Shown here one piece after another: positions 1-7,584 of a stretch of DNA of 64,000 nt (position 1 is its first letter; each line of letters begins with the position of its first letter). A model generated the notes under the pieces. It had not been told where the DNA came from. It saw only the letters and a program-made list of their open reading frames with translations, and did no database searches. The stretch covers positions 744,001 to 808,000 of the forward strand of contig NZ_CP092431.1 of the NCBI RefSeq assembly GCF_022385335.1, read 5' to 3'. The position numbers were made by a program, and so were the translations under genes. Source of the stretch: Streptomyces deccanensis (lineage in GTDB: Bacteria; Actinomycetota; Actinomycetes; Streptomycetales; Streptomycetaceae).

Positions 1-544
1 TGCGCAGGCCGATACAGACGGCCGTTCGGGGGCTGCGGCCAGCCAGGCGCCAGCACGCCACGGCGAGGTAGAGCTCGGCGAAGGTGTAGGCGCTGATGTA
101 GAGGGTCAAGTAGGTCGCGTAGATGTTGTCGTGCGCGTAGTAGAGGGTGAAGTCCGTCGGCCGCTGAACGGCGGGCGTCAGCAGGAAGAAGAGGACGAAC
201 AACCCGCTGATGACGGCGAGGCCGGCGCCGAGCCAGTACCGCGACATTCGACGTGCCCGGTCGGCGGACGAACCCCAGTGGCTGAGGACGACCTGCTGGC
301 AGGCCAGTAGTGCCACCACGCAGCTCTGGGCCAGCGGCACAGCGAGGTTCCGCGTGCCGAGAGTGTCATCGATGGCCCGCCACATGGAGCTGATCGAGAA
401 CAGGAAGCTCAGCGCCGAGAGCAGGTAGACGGCAGTCAGCGCCGCCCATGCGGTGTCCCTGCGCCGGGCGGGGAGGTCTCTGAGCAGGAAGGCGAGGCCG
501 ACCAGCGCCATGGTCAGGCTGATCGGATGCAGGAGGTCCTTCAC
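1..544 (-). CDS. Multi-pass membrane protein, MAB_1171c/DUF6545-like (3' end outside window)
   Basis: Reading leftward from a GTG at 544 there are about 181 codons with no stop before the window edge. The product has several hydrophobic helices separated by short Arg-rich loops, starting LLHPISLTMALVGLAFLL. Organisation and neighbours fit the MAB_1171c family of putative transporters, which in Streptomyces often follows an XRE regulator and an ImmA/IrrE-like peptidase. The GTG overlaps the stop of the upstream peptidase gene (GTGA, 541-544), so translation is probably coupled. Substrate unknown. The family assignment rests on topology and context, not on a diagnostic motif. Confidence 0.6.
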   Translation of the reverse strand, partial: MKDLLHPISLTMALVGLAFLLRDLPARRRDTAWAALTAVYLLSALSFLFSISSMWRAIDDTLGTRNLAVPLAQSCVVALLACQQVVLSHWGSSADRARRMSRYWLGAGLAVISGLFVLFFLLTPAVQRPTDFTLYYAHDNIYATYLTLYISAYTFAELYLAVACWRLAGRSPRTAVCIGLR

Positions 545-1104
545 CGGTCGGCCCCTCTGCGGCTGAGAAGGGTATGGGCCACCCGCTCCTGTATGTCGTC
601 ACCCGTCGGAGACGCGGTGCGCAGACGGTGTTCGATGACGCGGCCGGAGAGGTAAGAGGCGAGGAGTTCGGCGTCGTGCTCCTCGGTCTCCTCGTAGCTG
701 CTGCGCCCGAGCATCATCTCGACCATGTCCGGGTCGAGCAGCGGCGCGATGTCCTTCGCTTCCACCTCGGGCGACGGGCCGCGTTCGTGGTGGCCGAGAA
801 ACAGGTGGGCCAGCTCGTGGCCGATGACGTGGTCCTGGTGGGCGCGGCTGGTCCGCGGGTCGAAGAAGATGTGGAAGGCGCTCCGGGTGACGTACGTGAC
901 GCCGCAGCGCCGGCCTGGAACGGTTTCCGCCGCCTCGATGTGCACCGTGCGCCCTGTCCGGCGAGTCACTTCGTGCCGGAGGTCACGGACGCTTGCGACC
1001 TGAGGGAGTTTCAAATCCGCCAAGAGGCTCGGTTGTTGGCGAGGAGACGACCACATGCTTCTCTCTGTTTCTCGTTCTTCTGAGTCCATTTGACAGGGTG
1101 TCAC
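541..1104 (-). CDS. ImmA/IrrE-family zinc metallopeptidase
   Basis: The 187-aa product has the zincin motif HELAH at residues 96-100, followed by FLGHH, the core of ImmA/IrrE-type peptidases. In known cases these cut or inactivate a partner XRE-type repressor to induce genes, as for ImmA/ImmR of ICEBs1 and IrrE/DdrO of Deinococcus. The partner is probably the XRE protein encoded directly upstream, whose stop overlaps this GTG start (GTGA, 1101-1104). In-frame ATGs at residues 6 and 17 are alternatives, but the overlap favours the GTG. That it cleaves its neighbour is inferred. Confidence 0.8.
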   Translation of the reverse strand: MTPCQMDSEERETERSMWSSPRQQPSLLADLKLPQVASVRDLRHEVTRRTGRTVHIEAAETVPGRRCGVTYVTRSAFHIFFDPRTSRAHQDHVIGHELAHLFLGHHERGPSPEVEAKDIAPLLDPDMVEMMLGRSSYEETEEHDAELLASYLSGRVIEHRLRTASPTGDDIQERVAHTLLSRRGADR

Positions 1105-1538
1105 TCTGGCTCTGGAGGGAGCCCTTCGAGTTCTCTCACCCTGTCAACTTCCTTGAGCACTTGGGCAAAACCGTCTTCGGAAAGACCGATCATCCGATAG
1201 AAGACGTGCTCGATGCCTGCCTGCTTTGACTTGACTGCAGCAAACTGACGGATTGCTTCGGTCGCGACGTCGTCGTCATCGAAGAAGACGGGCGGGAATC
1301 CAAATGCCCTGGCCAGCCACGCCTTGGTCTCCGGGGACGGGTTGGCGCGCTTCCCGGTGCGCAGCAGCGAGATGTACGAGTCGGAGAGCGAGCCTCCGAA
1401 GCCCGCGATCCGCGCGGCCACTTCTTTGTTGCTGTAGACCCCCCGCCGGGGTGGGTGGACGTGCTCGAACAGCCAGTTCAGCCGTTCGCGGAACACGACC
1501 CCTTCATCTCCGGACGATCGCCCCGTGATGTCACTCAT
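1101..1538 (-). CDS. XRE-family helix-turn-helix regulator
   Basis: The 145-aa protein has an XRE-like helix-turn-helix at about residues 34-62 (SNKEVAARI, then SDSYISLLRTGKRANPS), the pattern of Streptomyces regulators paired with ImmA/IrrE peptidases. The acidic C-terminal half is probably for dimerisation or peptidase contact. The ATG at 1538 is chosen because GGGGAAG lies six bases upstream; a TTG at 1544 would lack that spacing. It is first of three overlapping genes. Two direct repeats of GTTGACTGG at 1590-1608 lie upstream and may be its operator. Confidence 0.8.
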   Translation of the reverse strand: MSDITGRSSGDEGVVFRERLNWLFEHVHPPRRGVYSNKEVAARIAGFGGSLSDSYISLLRTGKRANPSPETKAWLARAFGFPPVFFDDDDVATEAIRQFAAVKSKQAGIEHVFYRMIGLSEDGFAQVLKEVDRVRELEGLPPEPE

Positions 1539-1589
1539 GATCAACTTCCCCTATATCCGACCCTTGCGACACCACCACCGTACGCCATC

Positions 1590-1608
1590 GTTGACTGGTG
1601 TTGACTGG
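1590..1608. promoter_or_regulatory. Direct repeat, possible operator of the XRE regulator
   Basis: GTTGACTGG occurs twice, at 1590-1598 and 1600-1608, with starts 10 bp apart, about one helical turn. It lies 50-70 bp upstream of the XRE start. The spacing suits a dimeric repressor; no binding data exist. Confidence 0.4.
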
Positions 1609-2276
1609 GGCTCCCCCGGTATGAAAAGTTCTCCACCGTCGGCATCCTCCTGTTCGTATTGAAAGCTCGTTCCCATGGGACACGTATTCACATGCGCAAT
1701 AAGTTCAATAGAGTGACGAGAGACACAGCCGCGGCAGACTTCACCGTCCTTTCACAGACGAGTCACGCCGCGTGCGAAAGCTCTGATAAAGCTCAAGTTC
1801 GAGCAGTTTCGAGGATTACTTGAGATTCGGAATCTGCCGCACTCGATGTCACTTCGCGCTTCCAGTCAGGACGCGGATGCTGCCAGATTCCAAGCATTAC
1901 GAGCAGCTGCGGCAACGGCAGTTCGAGGGCTTCGGTGGCTACAGCTCCGCACCAGGCGGCGATCACGGGATTCAGTGGTCACGTCACGGTCTGCAACCAG
2001 TACAGAGTTTGAGAACCAACTCTGGATCTTGACGCGGGGGCGTGCGTATGTTCGTCGTCGCTCGGGCACCCCGCCCGCGACGACAGACGCAAGGAGCAAG
2101 TACTGAACGGACCGAGAAGGTCCTGTAACAGCGACGGCGCCCGCGAGCGGGAACTCGCGGACGCCGAACGCTAAGCGGCGTAGCCGCCCCGGCAAGGGCG
2201 GCGACTGCCCATCATCACCACGCTGAGTCCTTCCAGGGGCGCGCCAGCGTGGCAACACTGCAAAGGGGAGTATCGC
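1609..2276. other. Intergenic region between the XRE triad and the plus-strand operon
   Basis: About 670 bp with no convincing gene. The first 250 bp are less GC-rich than the surroundings. Short open frames here have no ribosome-binding site or recognisable product. The right part probably holds the promoter of the operon starting at 2277, but no clear -35/-10 pair was identified. Confidence 0.4.
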
Positions 2277-2423
2277 ATGCCTCCTGCCCTGCGCAAAGGG
2301 CCCTTTAGCCTGGCCTGCGCGGCAGCCACCTCCGCCTCGGCGCATCAGCGCTCCCAGTCGGAGCACACCATCCGAGCCCTCGCGGACCACTGGCTCCGCC
2401 CGCTCACAGGGAGCGGCCGATGA
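2277..2423 (+). CDS. Small hypothetical protein (48 aa), first gene of the operon
   Basis: This short frame starts at ATG 2277, six bases after a strong AAGGGGAG ribosome-binding site. Its stop overlaps the ATG of the next gene (ATGA, 2420-2423). The product begins MPPALRKGPFSLACAAA and has no recognised domain. The good ribosome-binding site and the coupling to the next gene support translation. It may be a true small protein or a leader peptide that sets expression of the winged-helix gene. Confidence 0.5.
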   Translation: MPPALRKGPFSLACAAATSASAHQRSQSEHTIRALADHWLRPLTGSGR

Positions 2424-3307
2424 GCAGGGAAGCTCGCGAATGGGTGTGGGAGCACAGCTCCAGCAGGGGGACCGCGCGTCTGGTCCTGCTGTCGATCGCC
2501 GATCGGGTGGCCGACGAGCAGTGCGTCTCCTGGGCCTCGCTCTCCAGCCTGGCAAAGCGCACGCGCGCCTCCGTCTCCACAGTGCGTGCGGCCATCGACC
2601 GGCTGGTCCGCTCCGGTGAGCTGGAACAGCTCGACGACCTCACCGGCCCGCAGCGCAGCACCGTTTACCGCCTCCCTCTCGCCGCCGAGGCAGCGGCGCA
2701 GACCGTAGAAAACGTGGACGGCGCCCAGGGGCCGGCGGAAGAGTACGAGGCCACTCCTGCAATCAAGGTCTCGGCCTTGCGGCGATGCGGGATCCGCCCA
2801 CGCGAGGTACCGGAATCTCCCTCAAGGGCCCGGAAACCGGCAGTACCGGAAACCGGCAGGCCGCGACGGAAACCAGCACCCCGACGTGCCGGAAACCGGC
2901 ATAGCGATGTACCGGAAACCGGCATACAGAACCGTAGTGAACCGGATTTGAACCGTAGGTACAGCAGTGGTGGTACCGCCGTCCTCTCGGCTGCCGAGTG
3001 GCAGGTCGACCCCGCCACCCACACTTGGCTTCGCCAGGAAGGGCACCTCGACCGCCTCGGCGGGCAGGGCCTGCAGGCGGCCGACGCGAAGTGGCGTGCC
3101 CACCGGGCCGACTTCGAACCGAGGACAGTGGATGCCTGGACTGCCGACTGGCGCTCCTGGGTCGCCCGAGAGCACGCCCCACACCGCCCGAACCCCCACA
3201 CAGCCCCCGGTAAGAGCCCAGCCACAGCGGGCGGCATGACGCGGGTCGAGGCGCACACCGCCGCCCTTCTCGCCGCCTTGGAAGAGCCGACCGGAACGGA
3301 GGGCTGA
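2420..3307 (+). CDS. Helix-turn-helix protein, possible replication initiator
   Basis: The 295-aa protein starts with a winged-helix domain at about residues 10-85 (LVLLSIADRVADEQC, WASLSSLAKRTRASVSTVRAAI), resembling HTH_36-type domains of plasmid and phage proteins. The middle, residues 130-180, is basic with repeated PETG. The DNA for that stretch holds four perfect copies of CCGGAAACCGGCA. Some Streptomyces linear plasmids, such as pSLA2, carry origin iterons inside the initiator gene, so this may be a Rep protein with its own origin. It is the second gene of the operon and ends 3 bp before the next start. The HTH is clear; the replication role is inferred. Confidence 0.6.
   Translation: MSREAREWVWEHSSSRGTARLVLLSIADRVADEQCVSWASLSSLAKRTRASVSTVRAAIDRLVRSGELEQLDDLTGPQRSTVYRLPLAAEAAAQTVENVDGAQGPAEEYEATPAIKVSALRRCGIRPREVPESPSRARKPAVPETGRPRRKPAPRRAGNRHSDVPETGIQNRSEPDLNRRYSSGGTAVLSAAEWQVDPATHTWLRQEGHLDRLGGQGLQAADAKWRAHRADFEPRTVDAWTADWRSWVAREHAPHRPNPHTAPGKSPATAGGMTRVEAHTAALLAALEEPTGTEG
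2830..2924 (+). repeat. Iteron-like repeats (CCGGAAACCGGCA x4) inside a CDS
   Basis: Perfect 13-bp copies start at 2830, 2846, 2889 and 2912, with a degraded copy near 2867. Spacing is irregular (16, 43 and 23 bp). The unit contains CCGG-AAA-CCGG, a small dyad. The encoded residues vary between copies, so the repetition is better kept in DNA than in protein. Candidate initiator-binding sites. Confidence 0.6.
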
Positions 3308-3309
3308 CC

Positions 3310-4008
3310 GTGGACCGCCGCGAAATCGCCGCCCTACTGGCCTACATCGGCCGACTCGACCCGCGCGCCATCCGCACCGACCAGGGCGAAGCCCGCGACC
3401 AGCTGGCCCAGTGGCACGAGCTGCTCGGCGACGTTCCGATGGCCACCCCGCACGGCTGGGACGCCCGCGTCGCCGCCCGCCAGCACATCCGCATCTCGCC
3501 GTATCAGATCCTGCCCGCAGACATCGTCCGTCCCTGGGAGAGCTATCGGCGGGATCGTCTGGCCCGGCACTCCGACCCGACGCCGACCGCCGATCCGGAC
3601 GACCAGGCCGCCTGGACCGCCGAGCTGGTCGGCACCCGCCGGGCCGTCGCCGTCGGCACCGCACAACCTTCGCAGGCTCGGGCGATCACCAGGGGGCGCG
3701 ACGGGATCGACCAGAGGCTGGAGGCACGTCTGCGGGAAATCGGCTCCTGCATACCGCCCGCCGCACGAGCCGCCCTCGCGCCCTACCGGCCCGCCCGAGC
3801 AGCCCGCGAAAGGGCCGTGGCGCTGGGGCAGCCGGACGCGCTGAACGTCGGGTGCGAGTGGTGCAAGGCCCAGCCCGGTGAGCCGTGTCGCCGACGCCGG
3901 ATCGGCCCCGACGACGGAGTGCTCTCAACCGCACCACGCTCCACCCCGCATCCCGGCCGCCTCGACCGCGCCACCGCCCAGCAAGCCCAGCAGACCGCCA
4001 TGGCCTGA
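3310..4008 (+). CDS. Protein with a C-terminal phage-type zinc-finger domain
   Basis: The 232-aa protein starts at GTG 3310, three bases after the previous stop. Near the C-terminus is CEWCKAQPGEPC, then STPHPGRLD about 18 residues later. This C-x2-C, C, H pattern is that of the small DNA-binding zinc-finger domain in actinophage and plasmid proteins. The first 160 residues have no recognised domain. Position between the winged-helix and WhiB-like genes suggests a role in DNA processing or regulation. The family is fairly clear; the function is not known. Confidence 0.6.
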   Translation: MDRREIAALLAYIGRLDPRAIRTDQGEARDQLAQWHELLGDVPMATPHGWDARVAARQHIRISPYQILPADIVRPWESYRRDRLARHSDPTPTADPDDQAAWTAELVGTRRAVAVGTAQPSQARAITRGRDGIDQRLEARLREIGSCIPPAARAALAPYRPARAARERAVALGQPDALNVGCEWCKAQPGEPCRRRRIGPDDGVLSTAPRSTPHPGRLDRATAQQAQQTAMA

Positions 4009-4167
4009 CCGGCGTATCCGGCGCATGCATCCCGCCCCATGCACAGCCACCCAACCCCATCGTCCCGCCCCGGCCGCGGTGCCCGCCCCCATGCCGCAGC
4101 AGGCACCCGACGCTGCGCCGCCGCGTCCCGCCCCGCCGCCCGACACGGCAGCACATCGGAGAATCCC

Positions 4168-4812
4168 TTGCGCCACATCACCACCCACGACGCACCGGCC
4201 ACCGGCCTGCGCGGCATCTCAGACACCAACTGGCACACCCGCGGAGCGTGCCACGGCATGGATGTCGAGGACGCCGACGCCGTGTTCTTCCCCGGTCCCC
4301 GGGACCACGAGGACATCGCGGAGGCGAAGGAGCTGTGCGGCTGGTGCCCGGTGCGCCGTGACTGCCTGAACTACGCCCTGGAGAACGTCCTCAAGGAGGG
4401 CATCTGGGGCGGCCTCACCGAAGCCGAGCGACGTCCCTGGCACGACGGGCTACACAAACGCCTCGACTATCAGCGTGTGACGGCCTTCTTCCAGGGACGC
4501 GACGTGCACCTGACCGAGGCGGAACGGAAAGTCGTCATCGACCACGCCTACGTACGCGGCTGGCGGCCCGACCGGCTCGCCACGGCCCTGCAGATCAGCC
4601 ACAACCACGCTCGTGACCTGCTGCGGCAGGCCGCCAACAAGGTCTTCGACCGCGACCGCACCTACGGCGTGCCGCGCCCCAAGAAGAAGCGGAAGAAGAA
4701 GACCACCCCGACTGCAGCCACCCTCGCGCCCGCCGCCCCCGGCACCCAGCCGTCGGCAGCCCGCCCGTCGGCGCCGGCACCGGTGCCCTCCCCTCTCGGA
4801 AAGGCCGCATGA
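4168..4812 (+). CDS. WhiB-family iron-sulfur regulator with Lys-rich tail
   Basis: The WhiB core is complete: a first Cys in GACHG, CGWC, DCLNYAL, then the turn motif GIWGGLTEAER. Four such cysteines bind a [4Fe-4S] cluster in known Wbl proteins, which usually act with the principal sigma factor. At 214 aa it is much longer than classic WhiB proteins (about 85-130 aa). A second helix-turn-helix-like stretch (RPDRLATALQISHNHARDLL) and the basic tail PRPKKKRKKKT follow the core. The TTG at 4168 is preferred because GGAG sits six bases upstream; the longer upstream frame is Pro/Arg-rich and lacks a site. Its stop overlaps the next start. Confidence 0.85.
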   Translation: MRHITTHDAPATGLRGISDTNWHTRGACHGMDVEDADAVFFPGPRDHEDIAEAKELCGWCPVRRDCLNYALENVLKEGIWGGLTEAERRPWHDGLHKRLDYQRVTAFFQGRDVHLTEAERKVVIDHAYVRGWRPDRLATALQISHNHARDLLRQAANKVFDRDRTYGVPRPKKKRKKKTTPTAATLAPAAPGTQPSAARPSAPAPVPSPLGKAA

Positions 4813-6449
4813 CCCACCCCGTCCTGGCCCTCGGCTCCGCTCCAGAGCTCCCTCTCCTTCTCACCGCCGGAGTGCCCGTCGCCCTGATGCTGGTGGTGGT
4901 CGCCTGGACGGTCCGACGCCGGAAACCGCAGTCGCAGAAACGTCTCGGCGCTCCGGCGGTCAAGGTCGCCGCCCTTGCCGCCCTCGGTTGCACCGCCTAC
5001 AGCGCGGACACGAGCTGGCGGTTCGCCGCCGACTACCTCGACATGGCCGGCACGGTCGAGCGCGCCGCCATGTTCGCCGCCGCTGAACTGGCGCTCTTCG
5101 CGACCGCGCTGATGGCCCGCCAGAACCTGGCCACCCAGGGTGCTCCCGGTCTGCCGGGCACGCTGGTCTGGGTGATCACCGGGGTCCAGGTGATCCCCGC
5201 CTATGCCGAGAGCGGCCCGATCGGCGGCACGGTCAGGGCCTTCGTCGGACCGGTCATGGCGGCGATGCTGTGGCACCTGGCGATGGGGATCGAGCTGCGC
5301 CTGCGCGCCCCGGACGCCACCTCGCGCGGTCTGATGGCCGTCCTGGGCCGAGAGGCACGCGAGCGTCTCCTGTCCCGCCTAGGCATCGCCACACGAGACC
5401 GCGACGCCGCGCAGATCACCCGGGACCGGGCCACCACCCGCGCGGTCGCCCTCGCCGCCCGCCTGGCCGAGCGGACACCCGAGCAGCAGCGGAACCGACG
5501 CGGCCGACGCCTCACACGGCGCCTGTCGAAGGCCGTCGCCATGGCCTCGGTCGGCACCGACCCTCTCCAACGCGCGCGACTCCTCGACGAGCTGGCCGCC
5601 CGTCGTCACGCACTCGGCCTCGCCACGGTCCCGCTGCCCTCGCCCTGGTCCCCGGTGCACAGCAGCACCACACCAGCCACGATCCCGTCCCCGTCAGCCT
5701 TGAAGGAGCCGGTCCCCGCAGTCGGTCCCCACGGCCCCGACGAGTTGGACGGGGACCGGGGACCGAACGCTTCGAGGGGACCGGTCCCCGAAAACGCGGG
5801 CGGCAAAGCACCGGTCAGCGCGGGGACCGAAGGCGAGAACTCGGGGACCAGGGTGGGGACCGAGGCCCCCCAAGCAGCTGCGGTCCCGGGGACCGGTCCC
5901 GCCGATCCGGATGCTGAGGAGGGGGACATCCGGGGAGTGGGGACCGAGCGTCTGATGCGAGAAGTGCCTGCTCAGGGCCCCGAGTCGCATCGGGGACCGA
6001 CGGACACCGACACGGGGACCGACACCACCGGAGACCGGGGACCGACCGACACCAACACCGGGACCGACACCACCGGAGACCAGGGACCGACCGACACCAA
6101 CACCGGGACCGACACCACCGGAGACCGGGGACACCAGGTCCCCCTCCAGCGAACGGTCCCCAGGAAGTCCAGGGCCAAGAACAAGGGGAAGCGCGGCCGG
6201 TCCCGCACAGCGCAGCCACGGCGCTCGGCACGCGAGCCAGAACAGTCGGTGGACCAGCTCGTCCAACAGGTCCGCCCCCACGTCCCCGCCCTGCTCGCCC
6301 GGGACGGCAACGCAGCCGTCACCCGGGTCCAGCTGCGGGAGATCCTCCGCCGCGAAGGCCTGACGGGCGGCCGAAACGACCGGCTGAGCCTCGTCCTCCA
6401 AGAACTGCGGCACGACGACACCACGAACACAAGGAGCACCAGCCGATGA
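4809..6449 (+). CDS. Membrane protein with four N-terminal helices and a low-complexity tail; possible conjugal spread protein
   Basis: The 546-aa protein starts at ATG 4809 within the WhiB stop (ATGA). Residues 1-160 hold about four membrane helices, resembling DUF2637/Spd-like proteins of Streptomyces plasmids. A charged Arg-rich stretch follows, then a long Pro/Gly/Thr-rich tail with a 15-residue repeat (GPTDTNTGTDTTGDR) at DNA 6001-6125. The last 80 residues look like a small folded, possibly winged-helix, domain (QLREILRREGLTGGRND). The tail DNA is saturated with GGGGACCG. The membrane region is clear; assignment to plasmid spread is inferred. Confidence 0.55.
   Translation: MTHPVLALGSAPELPLLLTAGVPVALMLVVVAWTVRRRKPQSQKRLGAPAVKVAALAALGCTAYSADTSWRFAADYLDMAGTVERAAMFAAAELALFATALMARQNLATQGAPGLPGTLVWVITGVQVIPAYAESGPIGGTVRAFVGPVMAAMLWHLAMGIELRLRAPDATSRGLMAVLGREARERLLSRLGIATRDRDAAQITRDRATTRAVALAARLAERTPEQQRNRRGRRLTRRLSKAVAMASVGTDPLQRARLLDELAARRHALGLATVPLPSPWSPVHSSTTPATIPSPSALKEPVPAVGPHGPDELDGDRGPNASRGPVPENAGGKAPVSAGTEGENSGTRVGTEAPQAAAVPGTGPADPDAEEGDIRGVGTERLMREVPAQGPESHRGPTDTDTGTDTTGDRGPTDTNTGTDTTGDQGPTDTNTGTDTTGDRGHQVPLQRTVPRKSRAKNKGKRGRSRTAQPRRSAREPEQSVDQLVQQVRPHVPALLARDGNAAVTRVQLREILRREGLTGGRNDRLSLVLQELRHDDTTNTRSTSR
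5710..6161. repeat. Array of the 8-mer GGGGACCG in both orientations
   Basis: By eye 14 perfect copies occur in about 450 bp: roughly ten as GGGGACCG and four as CGGTCCCC. They include the head-to-head palindrome GGGGACCGGTCCCC near 5777. Several near matches (AGGGACCG, CGGGACCG) lie in the 45-bp tandem repeat at 6001-6125. In known Streptomyces plasmids, clustered 8-bp repeats form clt, the locus bound by the TraB translocase. No traB-like gene lies in this window, so this is a candidate only. Confidence 0.55.
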
Positions 6450-6637
6450 AGACCTGCCACCAATTCGACACCGTCCGCGCGGAGTACGAGCGGGAGATCG
6501 GCTTCATGGTCGCCCACTCCCAGCGGCACGAGGGCAGGCCAGCGGCGAAGTCCAGCGCAAAGCAGGCTGCCGCGACGAAGCAGCGAATGGCCCGGGTGCT
6601 CAGCACCCACGTCGGGCGCTGCCCCGAATGCGGCTGA
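6446..6637 (+). CDS. Small hypothetical protein with C-terminal CPECG
   Basis: The 63-aa product starts at ATG 6446, overlapping the previous stop (ATGA). It is helical and charged, with HSQRHEGRPAAKSSAKQAAA in the middle and CPECG at the end, perhaps half of a metal-binding site formed by dimerisation. Coupling and position support a real gene. Function unknown. Confidence 0.5.
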   Translation: MKTCHQFDTVRAEYEREIGFMVAHSQRHEGRPAAKSSAKQAAATKQRMARVLSTHVGRCPECG

Positions 6638-6724
6638 ACCGGCATGCCCCAGCTCATCACTCCCACCCGCGCAAGGTGGCCCGGCTCTGTGCCGAGCCAC
6701 CGTCCTCGTTCAAGGAAGTACGCC

Positions 6725-6961
6725 ATGAAACCGTGTTCCCCTCGCTCACCGCAGCCCACAGCCGCCGAGGCCGACGCCTGGGCGGACGTCCTGGTCCGTC
6801 GGCGGCTCCTGCACGCCGCCGTCCGTACGCCGACCGGCCAGTGGCTCGTCCAGGACCAACACAACGGAGTCGTCCGCCTCCTGAGGGGACCGGCCGACGT
6901 CCTCGCACTGGCCGCGACCATCCAGCACCACACCCGCATCACGAGGCCCGAATCCCGATGA
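6725..6961 (+). CDS. Small hypothetical protein (78 aa) before mobC
   Basis: Start ATG 6725 is chosen because AAGGAAG lies seven bases upstream; the longer frame to 6644 has no such site. The product (EADAWADVLVRRRLLHAAV, TGQWLVQDQHNGVVRLL) resembles a compact alpha/beta domain of unknown family. The stop overlaps the mobC start (ATGA, 6958-6961), linking it to the mobilisation genes. Confidence 0.5.
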   Translation: MKPCSPRSPQPTAAEADAWADVLVRRRLLHAAVRTPTGQWLVQDQHNGVVRLLRGPADVLALAATIQHHTRITRPESR

Positions 6962-7584
6962 CGCACCCCGCCCGAAACGGCAACACCCCGGAATCCGCTC
7001 CCGAATCCAACTCGGTCTCGGTGCGAGCAAGTTGGGGCGGAAGCGTAGCTTTCGCCGAACCCGCCCCTGAGGGGGCGGGAGAGGACCTGCACCAGGGGGC
7101 GCAGGTCCTGGAGACTTCGACCGAGGGCGGATCGAAGCCTGGGCAGGAGGAGAAGCCGAGCGAGCCGCGTACGCGCCGACAGCGCGCTCCTCGTGCCCGT
7201 CAGCGTCCGCGTCAGCCGCTCGAGAAGAAGCGCCTGCACCAGCCCAACACCCGCCTCAATGAGGACGAGTTCGCCCTGATCAAGTCCGCCGCCGCCCGGT
7301 GCAGTCTGACCGTCGCCGGTTTCCTCGCCCGCTCCGCTCTCGCCGCGGCACGTGATCTCGACCGCACCAGTGCCGAGATCGCCGACGAACGCGAAGTGAT
7401 CACAGCCCTGTTCGACAGCCGCCGTCGGCTCGGCTGGGCCGGCAGCAACCTCAACCAGGCCGTCAAGGCACTCAACTCCGGTGCGGACGCCCCGCAGCTC
7501 GAAGCAGCCGTCGCCGCTGTACGGCGCGCTGCCGACGCCGCACACGAAGCCGCCGCACGGCTGATCGAGCACCACGGCTCGTGA
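6958..7584 (+). CDS. mobC: MobC-like relaxosome accessory protein
   Basis: The 208-aa protein starts at ATG 6958 inside the previous stop. The C-terminal half has the MobC pattern: a ribbon-helix-helix-like stretch (TRLNEDEFALIKSAAARCS), then NLNQAVKALNSG, close to the conserved NLNQIAR-type motif. MobC proteins bind oriT and help the relaxase open the DNA. The first 80 residues are low-complexity and lie over DNA rich in inverted repeats (7034-7109). The stop overlaps the relaxase start (GTGA, 7581-7584), the usual order for MOB pairs. Confidence 0.8.
   Translation: MTHPARNGNTPESAPESNSVSVRASWGGSVAFAEPAPEGAGEDLHQGAQVLETSTEGGSKPGQEEKPSEPRTRRQRAPRARQRPRQPLEKKRLHQPNTRLNEDEFALIKSAAARCSLTVAGFLARSALAAARDLDRTSAEIADEREVITALFDSRRRLGWAGSNLNQAVKALNSGADAPQLEAAVAAVRRAADAAHEAAARLIEHHGS
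7034..7109. other. Cluster of inverted repeats inside mobC, candidate oriT
   Basis: Nested dyads: GCGGAAGC/GCTTTCGC (7037-7055, one mismatch), GGGGCGG/CCGCCCC (7034-7067), CCGCCCC/GGGGGCGG (7061-7078) and AGGACCTGC/GCAGGTCCT (7082-7109). They lie in the part of mobC encoding low-complexity residues, next to the relaxase gene. Dense dyads beside mobC are typical of nick regions; no known nic sequence was recognised. Confidence 0.4.
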
